Positions 26,540-35,699 of a stretch of 64,000 nt of DNA are shown one piece after another. The stretch spans positions 992,001-1,056,000 of the forward strand of contig NZ_CP129107.1 of assembly GCF_030406725.1 (NCBI RefSeq). Reading direction: 5' to 3'. The position numbers and the translations under genes are program-made. Source of the stretch: Alteriqipengyuania flavescens. GTDB taxonomy: Bacteria > Pseudomonadota > Alphaproteobacteria > Sphingomonadales > Sphingomonadaceae. Numbering within the stretch: the stretch's first letter is position 1; each line of letters begins with the position of its first letter. The notes under the pieces were generated by a model, which saw only the letters and a list, made by a program, of their open reading frames with translations, made no database searches and was not told where the DNA came from.

Positions 26540-27517
26540 TCATCCCCCTTGCATGATCGGGAAAATATCGCGGGCGACGCGAATGCTGGCGGGCAGCATC
26601 AGCACGCCGATCATCGTCGGCAGCATGAAGACGACGAGCGGAATGGAAATGAGGACCGGCAGGCGGTGCGCCTTTTCCTCGGCCCGCATCCGGCGCCGCT
26701 CGCGCATTTCGGCGGCATAGACGCGCAGGGTCGAGGCGATCGAGGTGCCCAGCTTGTCGGACTGGATCAGCAGCGTGGTGAAGGAGCGGATTTCATCGAC
26801 CGCGACCATGTCCGCCAGCTTGCGGAAGGCCTCCTCGCGGGTCGCGCCGGCGCGCAGCCGCAAGGTCGTCACCCCCAGGAGGTTGGCGACGAGGGGATGC
26901 GAATGGACCATTTCGCGGCCCACCCGGTCCAGCGCGGCTTCGATGCCGAGGCCGGCTTCGACGCAAACGAGGATCAGGTCGAGGCAGTCCGGAAAACCGT
27001 TGATGATGGCCTCGCGCCGCCGGTCGGCCCGCGCGCGAACGAACAGGTTGGGCAAGTACAGGCCGAGCAGCGCCAGCAGCGCCCCGATGATGTAGACGCG
27101 CAGGAAGCTGGGCGGATCGTCGCCGGAGAACGCCAGCAGCACGTAAAGCGCCGGGATCAGGAAGATCATCCCGAGCCGCACGAGCGTGAAGATCTTCGGT
27201 GCGGCGGGCGAGGTATAGCCGGCTGCGACCAGTTTTTCGCGCAGGCGGTCGCTCTTGGTGTCGGTGAGGTCGAGGCCCGTGCGCTCGATCAACTCGGCCA
27301 GCTTGCCCCAGCTCGTGGCCCGCTCGTCGGCGCGCAGGCTGGCAGTGCCGGCGGCAGTCTGGATTGTCGGCTTGCCGGCGATGGTCTTAAGACCGGCACG
27401 CATCGTCGCGCGCTTCGAGGCATAGGCCATGGCCGTGAACGCCACGATCGCCACGATCGCGAAGATCGCCAGGAGGACGGCGAGGCGGGCGGCGCTGCTG
27501 GTGGCGATGACGTCCAT
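26540..27517 (-). CDS. tadC: Type II secretion F family protein TadC
   Basis: 325 residues. An N-terminal membrane segment (LAVLLAIFAIVAIVAFTAMAYA) is followed by further hydrophobic segments near 130-165. The cytoplasmic T2SSF domain has INGFPDCLDLILVCVEAGLGIEAALDRVGREM, LADMVAVDEIRSFTTLLIQSDKLGTSIASTLRVYAAEMRERRRMRAEEKAHRLPVLISIPLV and a final membrane helix. It is an inner-membrane platform protein for Flp/Tad pilus assembly, working with TadB. It is intact although its partner gene upstream is truncated. Confidence 0.9.
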   Translation of the reverse strand: MDVIATSSAARLAVLLAIFAIVAIVAFTAMAYASKRATMRAGLKTIAGKPTIQTAAGTASLRADERATSWGKLAELIERTGLDLTDTKSDRLREKLVAAGYTSPAAPKIFTLVRLGMIFLIPALYVLLAFSGDDPPSFLRVYIIGALLALLGLYLPNLFVRARADRRREAIINGFPDCLDLILVCVEAGLGIEAALDRVGREMVHSHPLVANLLGVTTLRLRAGATREEAFRKLADMVAVDEIRSFTTLLIQSDKLGTSIASTLRVYAAEMRERRRMRAEEKAHRLPVLISIPLVVFMLPTMIGVLMLPASIRVARDIFPIMQGG

Positions 27518-27521
27518 GGGC

Positions 27522-27872
27522 TCAGACTTTCAAGTCGATCAGCTTGCGGAGCCAGATGAACCCGATTGTGTAGAGGATGCCGAGCCTGATGAAGCCGAAC
27601 AGGAACATCGGCTCGTCCGCCGTGGCGAGGTAGAATTCGGGGTTCACGCTGAACATGCCGACGAAGGCGACGATGGGCAGGGCGGTCAGCATCCAGCCGG
27701 TCATCCGCCCCTCGCTGCTGAGCGCGCGGACTTTCATGTAAAGACTGGCCCGTTCGCGGATTACGTCGGCGAGGTTCTGCAGAATTTCGGCAAGGTTGCC
27801 ACCCGTCTCGCTCTGCACCGAGAGGGAGAGGACGAACATGCGGATATCATCGAGGTTCCATCGGTCGGCCAT
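27522..27872 (-). pseudogene. tadB: 5'-truncated tadB (T2SS F family)
   Basis: From ATG 27872 the frame encodes 116 residues that match only the C-terminal third of TadB: LDDIRMFVLSLSVQSETGGNLAEILQNLADVIRERASLYMKVRALSSEGRMTGWMLTALPIVAFVGMF and the last membrane helices. TadB is normally about 320 aa, and its partner TadC here is 325. A longer TTG-started frame (27935) adds residues unlike TadB. So about 200 codons, together with any upstream cpaB/C/E/F genes, are missing, and an unrelated AraC-type gene starts divergently 162 bp away. The protein is unlikely to work as a platform. Confidence 0.75.
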
Positions 27873-28033
27873 CGCGCACGGTTGGCAAACGAGGTTAACG
27901 GCGGCGAAAGACAATTGCACCCGGCGATGTTGCAAAGCACCAAACTTGCCAGCCCCCTGGGGCCATGTGCTATTCAGCCATCAAGGGGCCGCGATATCGT
28001 CAGCTATGCCAAGGGGGCAGGGCAGCCGTAGCA

Positions 28034-28900
28034 ATGGACAAGCCGAGTTTCGACACGCGCTTCTTCGCGCTTCCCGAAGAAGTCTTCTGCTGCATCACCA
28101 GCGTTTACAGGGTCGAAATCCGCTTGCCCGGCGACCGGGAATTCAGCGACGCGCTTCAGCCGGAACTGGCCAACGTCCGCATCATGCGCGGCAGCTTGCC
28201 GGTCAGCCGGATCGGCGATGGCCCGGTGCTTGAAGACGCGGATTGCTACGTCAGCGGGCCGACCAGCCACCCGGCGCATTTCACCATGGGTTCGGCCCGC
28301 CTGTGGGGCATCGGCATCAAGCCGTGCGGCTGGGCGCGCATGGCGCGCACGCCGGCGGACGGTGCCGCCAACACGCTGTTCGATGGCCGTGAGCAGCGCA
28401 TCTTTCCTGGCCTCGGTGCCCTGACCGACGCCATCCTCGCCGCGCCGCCCGACGACGAGCGCGAATTCGGTCTTATCGCCCAGTGGCTGGCCTCGCTCGC
28501 CAGCGATCCGCCCGATCTGCGCACGGTGAAGGCGGTGCAGCAGGCCTTGCTCGACCCGGAAATCAAGACGGTCGAGCAGCTGGCCGATGCCAGCGCCACC
28601 CATGTGCGATCGCTGGAGCGGGTTTGCCGCAAGCATTTCGGTTTCCCGCCCAAGTTGTTGCTGCGGCGGCAGAGGCTGATGCGGGTGCTGGCGGATTACC
28701 TCGTCAAGGGCGCAACCTGCTGGACCGAGGTGATGGACCCGCAATATACCGACCACGCCCAGTTCACGCGCGAATTCAAGCATTTCATGGGCGTTTCGCC
28801 GAGTGAATACGCGCGTTTCGACCTACCGCTGATGCGGGCCTTCGTGCGCCAGCGCCTGGCCGATTTCGGATCGCCGGTGCAGGTGCTTGACAAGTCCTGA
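28034..28900 (+). CDS. AraC-family transcriptional regulator
   Basis: 288 residues with a C-terminal AraC HTH domain (about 175-265): VKAVQQALLDPEIKTVEQLADASATHVRSLERVCRKHFGFPPKLLLRRQRLMR, and the closing FTREFKHFMGVSPSEYARF. The N-terminal region (1-165) is of the same general type as the two tandem regulators near 5-7 kb. ATG 28034 was preferred to an ATG at 27965, which adds unconserved residues. It lies divergently from the truncated tadB at the point where the tad cluster is broken. Targets unknown. Confidence 0.85.
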   Translation: MDKPSFDTRFFALPEEVFCCITSVYRVEIRLPGDREFSDALQPELANVRIMRGSLPVSRIGDGPVLEDADCYVSGPTSHPAHFTMGSARLWGIGIKPCGWARMARTPADGAANTLFDGREQRIFPGLGALTDAILAAPPDDEREFGLIAQWLASLASDPPDLRTVKAVQQALLDPEIKTVEQLADASATHVRSLERVCRKHFGFPPKLLLRRQRLMRVLADYLVKGATCWTEVMDPQYTDHAQFTREFKHFMGVSPSEYARFDLPLMRAFVRQRLADFGSPVQVLDKS

Positions 28901-28906
28901 GCACGG

Positions 28907-29770
28907 TCAGTCCAGCGGAGTGAAATCGAGCCCTATATCGGCGGCCGGCGCGCTCTGCGTCAGGCGCCCGACGGAAACGTAATCGACGCCGGTCGCGGCC
29001 TTGGCAGCGATCGTGTCGAGGTTGATGCCGCCGCTCGCCTCGGTCGGCACGCGGCCGGCAACCAGCGCCACTGCTTCGCGCAAGGTCGCAGGGCCCATGT
29101 TGTCGAGCAACAGGCGGGTCGCCCCGGCTTCCAGCGCCGGTTCGATCTGGTCGATCCGGTCGACTTCGCAGATGATGTCGCTCACCCCGGCATCGCGCGC
29201 GCGGCGGACCGCCTCGCCCACGCTGCCGGCGACGAGGATGTGGTTGTCCTTGATCATCGCCGCATCCCACAATCCCATGCGGTGGTTGCTCGCCCCGCCC
29301 ATCCGCACGGCGTATTTCTCGAGCACGCGCAGGCCGGGTATCGTCTTGCGGGTGTCGAGCAGGGTGCAATGGGGATTGGCCATCGCATCGACATACTCGC
29401 GCACCATCGTCGCGATGCCTGAAAGGTGCTGCACCGTGTTGAGCGCGCTGCGCTCTGCCGTCAGCATGGCGCGGGCATTGCCTTTGAGCCGCATCAGGTC
29501 GGTGCCGCCCGCGACTTGCGCCCCCTCCTCGACCAGGATGTCGATTTGCATGTCGGGGTCGAGCTGGCGGAAGAAAGCCTCCGCCACCGGCAGGCCGGCC
29601 ACGGTGATCGGATCGCGGCTGTCCATCACGCCGGAAAACCGCGCCTCTGCGGGAATGACGCTTTCAGCGGTCACATCTTTCCCTCCTCCTTCGGCCCAGT
29701 CGCCGAGATCCTCGGCCAGCGTATCGGCAACGAAGGCGTCGAGATCGAAGCCGGGCAGCGCGAACCCCAT
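28907..29770 (-). CDS. nadC: Nicotinate-nucleotide pyrophosphorylase (quinolinate phosphoribosyltransferase)
   Basis: 287 residues. The enzyme makes nicotinate mononucleotide from quinolinate and PRPP in NAD synthesis. Landmarks are EDLGDWAEGGGKDVTAESVIP, ERSALNTVQHLSGIATMV, LLDTRKTIPGLRVLEKYAVRMGGASNHRMGLWDAAMIKDNHI and the C-terminal EASGGINLDTIAAKAATGVDYVSVGRLTQS. Catalytic Arg and Lys residues in DTRKT, R..GG..NHR and IKDNH are intact. Start ATG 29770 overlaps the stop of the response-regulator gene by one base. Confidence 0.96.
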   Translation of the reverse strand: MGFALPGFDLDAFVADTLAEDLGDWAEGGGKDVTAESVIPAEARFSGVMDSRDPITVAGLPVAEAFFRQLDPDMQIDILVEEGAQVAGGTDLMRLKGNARAMLTAERSALNTVQHLSGIATMVREYVDAMANPHCTLLDTRKTIPGLRVLEKYAVRMGGASNHRMGLWDAAMIKDNHILVAGSVGEAVRRARDAGVSDIICEVDRIDQIEPALEAGATRLLLDNMGPATLREAVALVAGRVPTEASGGINLDTIAAKAATGVDYVSVGRLTQSAPAADIGLDFTPLD

Positions 29771-30564
29771 CAGTGCACGAACCGCGCGACCACGTCGCGG
29801 TAGCTGCGGCTGACTTTCACTTCGCTGCCGCTATCGAGCACGAGAAAGCATTCGCCATTGGTGTGCGGCTTCACCTGCCGGACGAGGTCGAGATTGACGA
29901 TGGTCGAGCGATGGACACGCTGGAAGGTCTTGGGATCGAGCCTGCGTTCCAGGTCTTTCATCGTCTCGCGCAGGACCAGCGAATTGTCGCCGGTGGAAAT
30001 GATCATGTAATCGCCCGCCGCCTCGATATGTTCGATCGTCGCGACATCGACGCGGAAGATCTGCCCGCGGTCCTTCACGTTGATCAGCTTCTCGTAACGG
30101 CTGCCGGTGTCCTCTTCCTCGGCTGCGGCTTCGGCCGCGTCGGGGGCCACTTCGGCGAGCACTTCTCGCAGCTTTTCGGCATCCTCCGCCGATTTCTTTT
30201 CGGCGAGGCGCTGGCGAACGCGCTCGATCGTGTCGGCCAGCCTGTCCTCGTCCACCGGCTTCATCAGGTAATTGACGGCGTTGGCCTCGAAAGCGCGGAT
30301 TGCATGTTCTTCGAACGCGGTGACGAAGACGAACAGCGGCGGCTCGATCTCCATCACGCCCTTCACCACCGAGAAACCGTCGAAGCCCGGCATCTGGATG
30401 TCGAGGAAGACGAGATCGGGCTTTTCGGTCTTGATCGCGCGGATCGCCTCGCGCCCGTTGGCACAAGTGGCGATGATCTCGATATCCTCGAACGGTTCGA
30501 GCCGGAGTTGCAGGCCCTGGATCGCGAGCTTTTCATCGTCGACGAGGATGGTGCGGATGGTCAT
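29770..30564 (-). CDS. LytTR-type response regulator
   Basis: 264 residues. An N-terminal receiver domain (1-120) has acidic pocket DD at 9-10, phosphoacceptor Asp55 in LVFLDIQMPG and conserved KP in YLMKPV. A charged linker with EVAPDAAEAAAEEEDTG follows, then a C-terminal LytTR DNA-binding domain (about 155-262) with AAGDYMIISTGDNSLVLRETMKDLERRL, FQRVHRSTIVNL and VKVSRSYRDVV. It is paired with the LytS-type kinase immediately upstream (4-bp overlap). The regulon is unknown. Confidence 0.93.
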   Translation of the reverse strand: MTIRTILVDDEKLAIQGLQLRLEPFEDIEIIATCANGREAIRAIKTEKPDLVFLDIQMPGFDGFSVVKGVMEIEPPLFVFVTAFEEHAIRAFEANAVNYLMKPVDEDRLADTIERVRQRLAEKKSAEDAEKLREVLAEVAPDAAEAAAEEEDTGSRYEKLINVKDRGQIFRVDVATIEHIEAAGDYMIISTGDNSLVLRETMKDLERRLDPKTFQRVHRSTIVNLDLVRQVKPHTNGECFLVLDSGSEVKVSRSYRDVVARFVH

Positions 30565-31778
30565 GTGGCTTGTCCAAGTTGGGGCGGGGTGAGGGGGCGT
30601 TCCGCCGGGGATGACGGGGCGGCGATGGCCGGCTTGGTGGCGCGGCCAGCCTGGCCGGCGGCCTTGTCGGCCTCTTCGGCGATTTCGTACGGCAATTCCA
30701 GCGTCACGGTGAATCCGCCGCCCGGCGGGGCAACGATGTCGAAACGCTGCTCCTCGCCATAGGCCTGCTGCAGGCGGTCGCGGATGTTGGCGAGGCCAAC
30801 GCCGGTGGAACGGTCGTCCTCGCCCGTGCTGCCGGGCAGGCTGGCGGGGTCGCGGCCCGGATCGATGCCCGGACCGGTATCGATAACGGAAATCTGCAAC
30901 CGATTGCCCAGCTGCCGGGCGCGAACCTTGATCTCCGCGCCTTCTTCCTGCGGGGAGACGGCGTATTTGATCGCGTTTTCGACCAGTGGCTGGAGCAGCA
31001 GGGACGGCAGGCAGGCCTTTTCCACTTCGGGCGCGATATCGAATTCCGTCCGCAGCCGTTCGGCAAAGCGCATCCGTTCGATGCCGAGATAAAGCTTCAG
31101 CGTCTCGATTTCCTCCGCCAGCGTCACAGTGCCGCTGGGCTTGTTCACCAGCGTGTGGCGCAGGAAGGAGGACAGCTTGGTCACCATCGCATTGGCGGGC
31201 GCGGTTTCCTTCAGCAGGATCAGCGTGGAAATGGAATTGAGCGTGTTGAACAGGAAATGCGGGTTCAGCTGGTATCGCAGCATGGCCAGTTGCGCGCTGG
31301 TGGCCTGCATTTCGAGCCGGGCGAGCTGGTCGGCCTGTTCCTCGATCTGCAGGAAGAAATTGATCGCGTAATACAGCGCCGACCACGCGCCGAGCAGCGT
31401 GAGCGGGAAGATGTAGTAGCCGATGAACAGCTGGAGGAAGGCCGTCTCCGTCTCCGTGCGGTAGAGGCCGATCACCCACGCCATGACGAAAGCGAACAGG
31501 CTGACCGCCAGCAGCAGCACGGCCCCCGATGCGACCCAGGTGACGATCGGCTTTTGGTCGAGGAGCGTCTTGAACACCACCGCCAGGATCAGGCTGATGG
31601 AAAAGCCGGTGATCGCCTCAATCAGCAGGACGACGAAAAATTCGTAATCCTGCCCGCCGGCCAGCGCGCCGCCGGTGCGCAGCAGCAGCGCGCCCGTCCA
31701 ACCCACGAACTGCAGGTTCCAGAACGCACGGCTCTTGTCCCTGAAGAACGGCGTGGGGCGGAAAGGCAGGGCAACCAT
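30561..31778 (-). CDS. Sensor histidine kinase, LytS/His_kinase (PF06580) type
   Basis: 405 residues from ATG 31778. Four membrane segments fall in the first ~150 residues (VGWTGALLLRTGG, VLLIEAITGFSISLILAVV, VASGAVLLLAVSLFAFVMAWVIGLY, YYIFPLTLLGAWSALYYAINFF). The phosphoacceptor region LRYQLNPHFLFNTLNSI follows, then the HATPase domain with LLLQPLVENAIKYAV, ISVIDTGPGIDPG and GVGLANIRDRLQQAYG. It has no extracellular sensor domain, so it probably senses within the membrane. It phosphorylates the adjacent LytTR regulator. Confidence 0.93.
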   Translation of the reverse strand: MVALPFRPTPFFRDKSRAFWNLQFVGWTGALLLRTGGALAGGQDYEFFVVLLIEAITGFSISLILAVVFKTLLDQKPIVTWVASGAVLLLAVSLFAFVMAWVIGLYRTETETAFLQLFIGYYIFPLTLLGAWSALYYAINFFLQIEEQADQLARLEMQATSAQLAMLRYQLNPHFLFNTLNSISTLILLKETAPANAMVTKLSSFLRHTLVNKPSGTVTLAEEIETLKLYLGIERMRFAERLRTEFDIAPEVEKACLPSLLLQPLVENAIKYAVSPQEEGAEIKVRARQLGNRLQISVIDTGPGIDPGRDPASLPGSTGEDDRSTGVGLANIRDRLQQAYGEEQRFDIVAPPGGGFTVTLELPYEIAEEADKAAGQAGRATKPAIAAPSSPAERPLTPPQLGQAT

Positions 31779-31899
31779 GATTATGCGCACCCTAGCCGAT
31801 AGCGGGCGGCTTCGTCACATGGGTTTTTGCGCCCCGTTGGCGACCGGGCGCAGCTCTGATAGGATTCGTCGTCATCTTGAGTGTCCGGGAGAGCACAGC

Positions 31900-32520
31900 A
31901 TGGACGTCGACAACGATACGCTTCACGGCGTGGCAGAGCGGGCGAAATTCACCGCCATGACCGAAGGCACGCAAGAAGACTGGCAGCTGATCGCGCGCGA
32001 GTTCGGCCAGCATGCGCGCCACACGCCGGAACGGGTGCTGGCGCATCTGCGGTTGCTGGAAGGGGACCACGGCGGCTTTCCCGTCTGCCGGCTCGAACAT
32101 TCACTCCAGACCGCGACCCGCGCCCACCGCGACGGGCGGGACGAGGCCTACGTCGTCATGGCGCTGCTGCACGACATCGGCGATACGCTGGGAGCCTACA
32201 ACCACCCGGACATCGCCGCCGCGATTATCAAGCCATTCGTATCGGAGGAATTGCACTGGATCTGCCAGAACCACGGCATGTTCCAAGGCTATTACTACTT
32301 CCATTACCTGGGCATGGACCGCGACCAGCGCGAGCAGTTCCGCGATCACCCGCATTTCGATGCCTGTGCGGAGTTCTGCGAGAAGTACGACCAGGCGAGT
32401 TTCGACCCGGATTACGACAGCCTGCCGCTCGAATTCTTCGAACCGATGGTGGAGCGGGTGATGACGAAGCCGCTAGCGGGCCCGGTCAAGGACGCGCTGG
32501 AGGAACACGCGCCGGCCTGA
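31900..32520 (+). CDS. HD-domain phosphohydrolase-like protein
   Basis: 206 residues. The HD motif is MALLHDIGDTLGAYNHPDIAA (about 86-106), preceded by CRLEHSLQTATRAHRDG, where the first metal-binding His lies. The region ICQNHGMFQGYYYFHYLGMDRDQREQF is characteristic of a bacterial HD subgroup related to inositol oxygenase/YpgQ-like proteins. A nucleotide- or phosphate-ester substrate is likely but unidentified. Start ATG 31900 follows GGGAGAGCACAGC. It is divergent from the kinase gene. Confidence 0.82.
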   Translation: MDVDNDTLHGVAERAKFTAMTEGTQEDWQLIAREFGQHARHTPERVLAHLRLLEGDHGGFPVCRLEHSLQTATRAHRDGRDEAYVVMALLHDIGDTLGAYNHPDIAAAIIKPFVSEELHWICQNHGMFQGYYYFHYLGMDRDQREQFRDHPHFDACAEFCEKYDQASFDPDYDSLPLEFFEPMVERVMTKPLAGPVKDALEEHAPA

Positions 32521-32543
32521 AGCGCGAATAAGGAACGGCGTGC

Positions 32544-33260
32544 TTAGCCCGTCTGCTCGGCGATGGCTTCGGCGAGCTCGCGTTCGCCGACCGCGCCGGC
32601 CAGTACAGCATCGCCGACGATCCACGCGGGCGTCCCGTCGAAACCCAGGACGCGGCCGAGCTGCTGGTTCTGAGCCAGCTCCTGATCGTACTTGCCCGCA
32701 GCGATCGCCCTGTTGGCGGCCTCTATGTCGAGACCGGCCGCATTGGCCGCCGCTTCCACGCCTGCCTCGTCGGGTGATCCGCCGGCGAACATGGCGTGAT
32801 GGAAAGCTTCGAACTTGCCCTGTTCGGCAGCCGCGAGCGCCATGCGCGCAGCGTGGACGCTGCCTTCCGACAGGATCGGGAATTCGCGGATCACGACTTT
32901 CAGTTCGGGGTCCCTGGCCACCAGCGCTTCGACATCCTTGGCGCTCTGGCGGCAGTAACCGCAGGCATAGTCGCTGAATTCGACAAGGACCTTGCTGCCG
33001 TTTGGATTGCCGAGCACCGCGCCGCGGTAGGGCGTCATGACGGCTTCACGCACGGGATCCAGCCGCGCGGCCATTTCCTTCTGCTGCAGGGCCTGCATGG
33101 CCTCAGGCAGTATTTCCGGATTGGCGAGCAGGTACGCCTCGAAATCCTCGTCCGCCGGTCCGCCAAGCGTTGTCGCCGCCCAGCCGCCGCCGAAGCCGGC
33201 CACAGCGCCGATTGCCGCCACCGCGGCCAGTTTCGGCCAAATGTTGTTCCTCTCCGTCAT
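32544..33260 (-). CDS. DsbA-family thiol:disulfide oxidoreductase
   Basis: 238 residues. An N-terminal membrane/signal segment (LAAVAAIGAVAGFGGGWAATTLG) is followed by a thioredoxin-fold domain with active site CGYC in VEFSDYACGYCRQSAKDVEAL (about 90-110), a helical insertion, and the cis-Pro region FDGTPAWIVGDAVLAG. It resembles the DsbA/BdbD/ScsC group of periplasmic oxidoreductases. It lies 13 bp downstream of the M48 peptidase gene, suggesting co-expression in envelope protein quality control. Confidence 0.9.
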   Translation of the reverse strand: MTERNNIWPKLAAVAAIGAVAGFGGGWAATTLGGPADEDFEAYLLANPEILPEAMQALQQKEMAARLDPVREAVMTPYRGAVLGNPNGSKVLVEFSDYACGYCRQSAKDVEALVARDPELKVVIREFPILSEGSVHAARMALAAAEQGKFEAFHHAMFAGGSPDEAGVEAAANAAGLDIEAANRAIAAGKYDQELAQNQQLGRVLGFDGTPAWIVGDAVLAGAVGERELAEAIAEQTG

Positions 33261-33273
33261 AGATTGCCCCGTT

Positions 33274-34626
33274 TCAGCGCCGATCCCGCGCGCGTTCCAG
33301 CGCGTCGCGCGCCTGGTATTCGATGTCCTGCGCCCTGATCCAGTCCGGCGTGCCGGTGTCCAGCCCCGCCTGCGCAGCCTGCGCGCTGGTTAGCGCCTCC
33401 GGCCATTGCTGACGCATCGCTTGCTGTTCCGCACTCGCCAGCCGCGCGCGCGGAATATCCCCCTGAGCCGCATAGATCTGGCCGAGCTGGTACCACGCGA
33501 AGGGATTGAGCCGGTCGCGCGCGACGGAGGCTTTCAGCACGCGCTCCGCCTCGGCAAAATGCTCCGCATCCTCGGTCGCGATCAGCGCGTGGCCGAACAT
33601 CGAGGCGATCAGCGGCTGCGCGCCGGTCAGTTCTGTCGCCCGGCGAAGCGGCGCCAGCGCAGCGTCCGGCTGGCCGGTTTCCAGAAGCACCTGCCCCTTC
33701 AGTTCGAGGAAAAAGGGGTCGTCGGGCTCCGCCGCCAGCAGCGCGTCGACTTCCCGCAGCGAATCCGGCGTGCGCGCATCCTTGTGATAGGCGTAGGCGC
33801 GCGCATAGCGGGCGGGCACGCTGCCATCGCTGTCGGGATAGGCGCGGAACGTGTCCTGCGGCTTGGCGAGGAAGCCGTAAAGCTTCGCTTTCGCGCGCAC
33901 GAAGCGCGCCTGCAACGCGGGATCGGTCGGCATGTCCCACGCCGGATCGGCCCGGTAATCCGCCTCCAGCCGCGAAATACGGTCGCCGGAGAGCGGGTGG
34001 GTACGGTAGAACTCGGCCTCGTCCGACTGGTTGCGGTAATAGCGGAATTCCTGATTCAGCAGCCGTCCGAAGAAGGTGAGCGAACCGCGGCCCGAAATGC
34101 CGGCCTTGCTGAGATATTCCACCCCGGCCGCGTCGGCAGAGCTTTCCTGCACGCGGCTAAACGACAGGTAATTGCCCATCGCGGCCTGCTGGCCTGCGGC
34201 GATGATGCCCATGCCCGCTTCGCCCGCACCGGCCGCCGCGGCAGCGAGGCCGAGAAGCAGGGAGAGGATGGTGATGTTGCCGGCCGTGCTCGCGCCCTCG
34301 GAATGGCGCAGCACATGGCCGCCGGTGATATGGCCCAGCTCGTGCGCGATCACGCCCTGCACTTCGCCCGCATCCTCGGCCGCATTGAGAAGGCCGGAAT
34401 GGATGTAGATCCGCTGCCCGCCCGCAACGAAGGCGTTGATGGACGGGTCGTTGATGAGGACGATGTCGACATCCTCCAGACCGGCCGCTTCGGCGAGCGG
34501 GGCGGCCATGTCCTCCAGCAGTGCCTCGGTTTCGGCATCGCGCAGCACGCTTTGCGCCGCGGCCGGCTGGACGACGAGCGAGAAGACCGCGAAAACCGCG
34601 AGGATCCGGGCGATGGGGCGCATCAT
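33274..34626 (-). CDS. M48-family periplasmic metalloprotease with TPRs (BepA-like)
   Basis: About 450 residues. The signal peptide is RILAVFAVFSLVVQPAAAQS. The M48 domain carries the zinc motif HELGH at 95-99 (GVIAHELGHITGGH), with the downstream Glu in ESSADAAGVEYLSKAG. A C-terminal helical TPR region (about 250-445) includes ALDRLNPFAWYQLGQIYAAQGDIPRARL. This matches BepA (YfgC), which degrades stalled outer-membrane proteins. The start is ATG 34626 (two adjacent ATGs). The DsbA-like gene follows. Confidence 0.92.
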   Translation of the reverse strand: MMRPIARILAVFAVFSLVVQPAAAQSVLRDAETEALLEDMAAPLAEAAGLEDVDIVLINDPSINAFVAGGQRIYIHSGLLNAAEDAGEVQGVIAHELGHITGGHVLRHSEGASTAGNITILSLLLGLAAAAAGAGEAGMGIIAAGQQAAMGNYLSFSRVQESSADAAGVEYLSKAGISGRGSLTFFGRLLNQEFRYYRNQSDEAEFYRTHPLSGDRISRLEADYRADPAWDMPTDPALQARFVRAKAKLYGFLAKPQDTFRAYPDSDGSVPARYARAYAYHKDARTPDSLREVDALLAAEPDDPFFLELKGQVLLETGQPDAALAPLRRATELTGAQPLIASMFGHALIATEDAEHFAEAERVLKASVARDRLNPFAWYQLGQIYAAQGDIPRARLASAEQQAMRQQWPEALTSAQAAQAGLDTGTPDWIRAQDIEYQARDALERARDRR

Positions 34627-34682
34627 GCGGGGGCAGCTGTAGCCCATCCGGGGCTGAACCGGAACTGAAGTGTCGCTGCGGG

Positions 34683-35699
34683 CTATTCCGTCCCGTCCCG
34701 CGCGCCCGCGGCGTCAGACGCCGGGCGGGCGTCGGGCATCGCGGGCTGGGCGAAAATCCCGTCGAGGAAGCTGTAGACGCTCGTCTTCACGCGATCGTCG
34801 CGGTCGAACGGGCGGCCGAGTGCCATGAGAATGCCGGCATGGCCCATGCCGTCGAAGCTGATCGCCTGCGCGGTCCCGCCGGCTTTCGTTATCGCGGCGG
34901 CAAGTTCGCTCGAATGGCGCGGGTCGACGGTTTCGTCGTCGCCGCCGGTGGCGAGCAACATCGGCGCGGCATCGCCGCGCACATAGGTGAAGCTGTCGAC
35001 CTCTTCCGGCCGCGACCAGCCGCCGAACGCCGCGCGCGTGGAATCGCTGGTGAAGGGGAAGATGTCGTACGGCCCGGCAAGGCCGACCACAGCGTCGACG
35101 GCATTGTCGGGCAGGCGCTCGTCGCCCAGCCAGCGCCGGTCGAGCCCGACCTGCACCACGTTGTAGGCGCCGGCGGAATGGCCCATCAGGGCGATCTTTT
35201 CCGGGTCGCCGCCATGCTGCGCTATATTGCGATAGGTCCACGCGACGGCGGCAGCGGTATCTTCCAGCATCGCGGGGTATTCGCCGCCGGGCACCAGCCG
35301 GTAGCCGGCGACCACCGTGACATAGCCTTGGGCGGCGAGATTGCGCCCGATGAAGGCGTAATCGGCCGGGTCGCCCGCGTTCCAGCCGCCTCCATGGATC
35401 CAGACCACCACCGGGCGCAGGCCGTCCGTTTCGCCGGAAGGTTTCCAGACATAGAGGCGCTGGCGGTCCGCCTCGCCCAACCTGACCGGCCCGGCAGCAA
35501 GCGCCGCGTCGCCGGAGGTGAAGAAGCCGTCGATCCGGTCGAGCGTTGAGACGGACTGGTTCGCCACGGCCCAGCGCCAGATGCCGAAAAAGATCGCGGC
35601 GATCACCGCCAGCACCACCAGCGTCCAGATCATCGCGCGCCTGCCTTTCGAACGAGGTTTCTCCGACGTCTTGCCACCCTGCGCTGCCCCCGTTGCCAT
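34683..35699 (-). CDS. Alpha/beta hydrolase (BD-FAE / carboxylesterase-like)
   Basis: 338 residues with one N-terminal membrane anchor (MIWTLVVLAVIAAIFFGIWRW, about 23-43) and a hydrolase domain. The oxyanion HGGGW (VVWIHGGGWNAGD), the nucleophile elbow GHSAGAY, the acid in GGDDETVDPRHS and the His in DGMGHAGI complete the triad. It acts on small esters; the true substrate is unknown. ATG 35699 overlaps the stop of the App1 gene (TGATG); a GTG 3 bp upstream is also possible. Confidence 0.87.
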   Translation of the reverse strand: MATGAAQGGKTSEKPRSKGRRAMIWTLVVLAVIAAIFFGIWRWAVANQSVSTLDRIDGFFTSGDAALAAGPVRLGEADRQRLYVWKPSGETDGLRPVVVWIHGGGWNAGDPADYAFIGRNLAAQGYVTVVAGYRLVPGGEYPAMLEDTAAAVAWTYRNIAQHGGDPEKIALMGHSAGAYNVVQVGLDRRWLGDERLPDNAVDAVVGLAGPYDIFPFTSDSTRAAFGGWSRPEEVDSFTYVRGDAAPMLLATGGDDETVDPRHSSELAAAITKAGGTAQAISFDGMGHAGILMALGRPFDRDDRVKTSVYSFLDGIFAQPAMPDARPASDAAGARDGTE

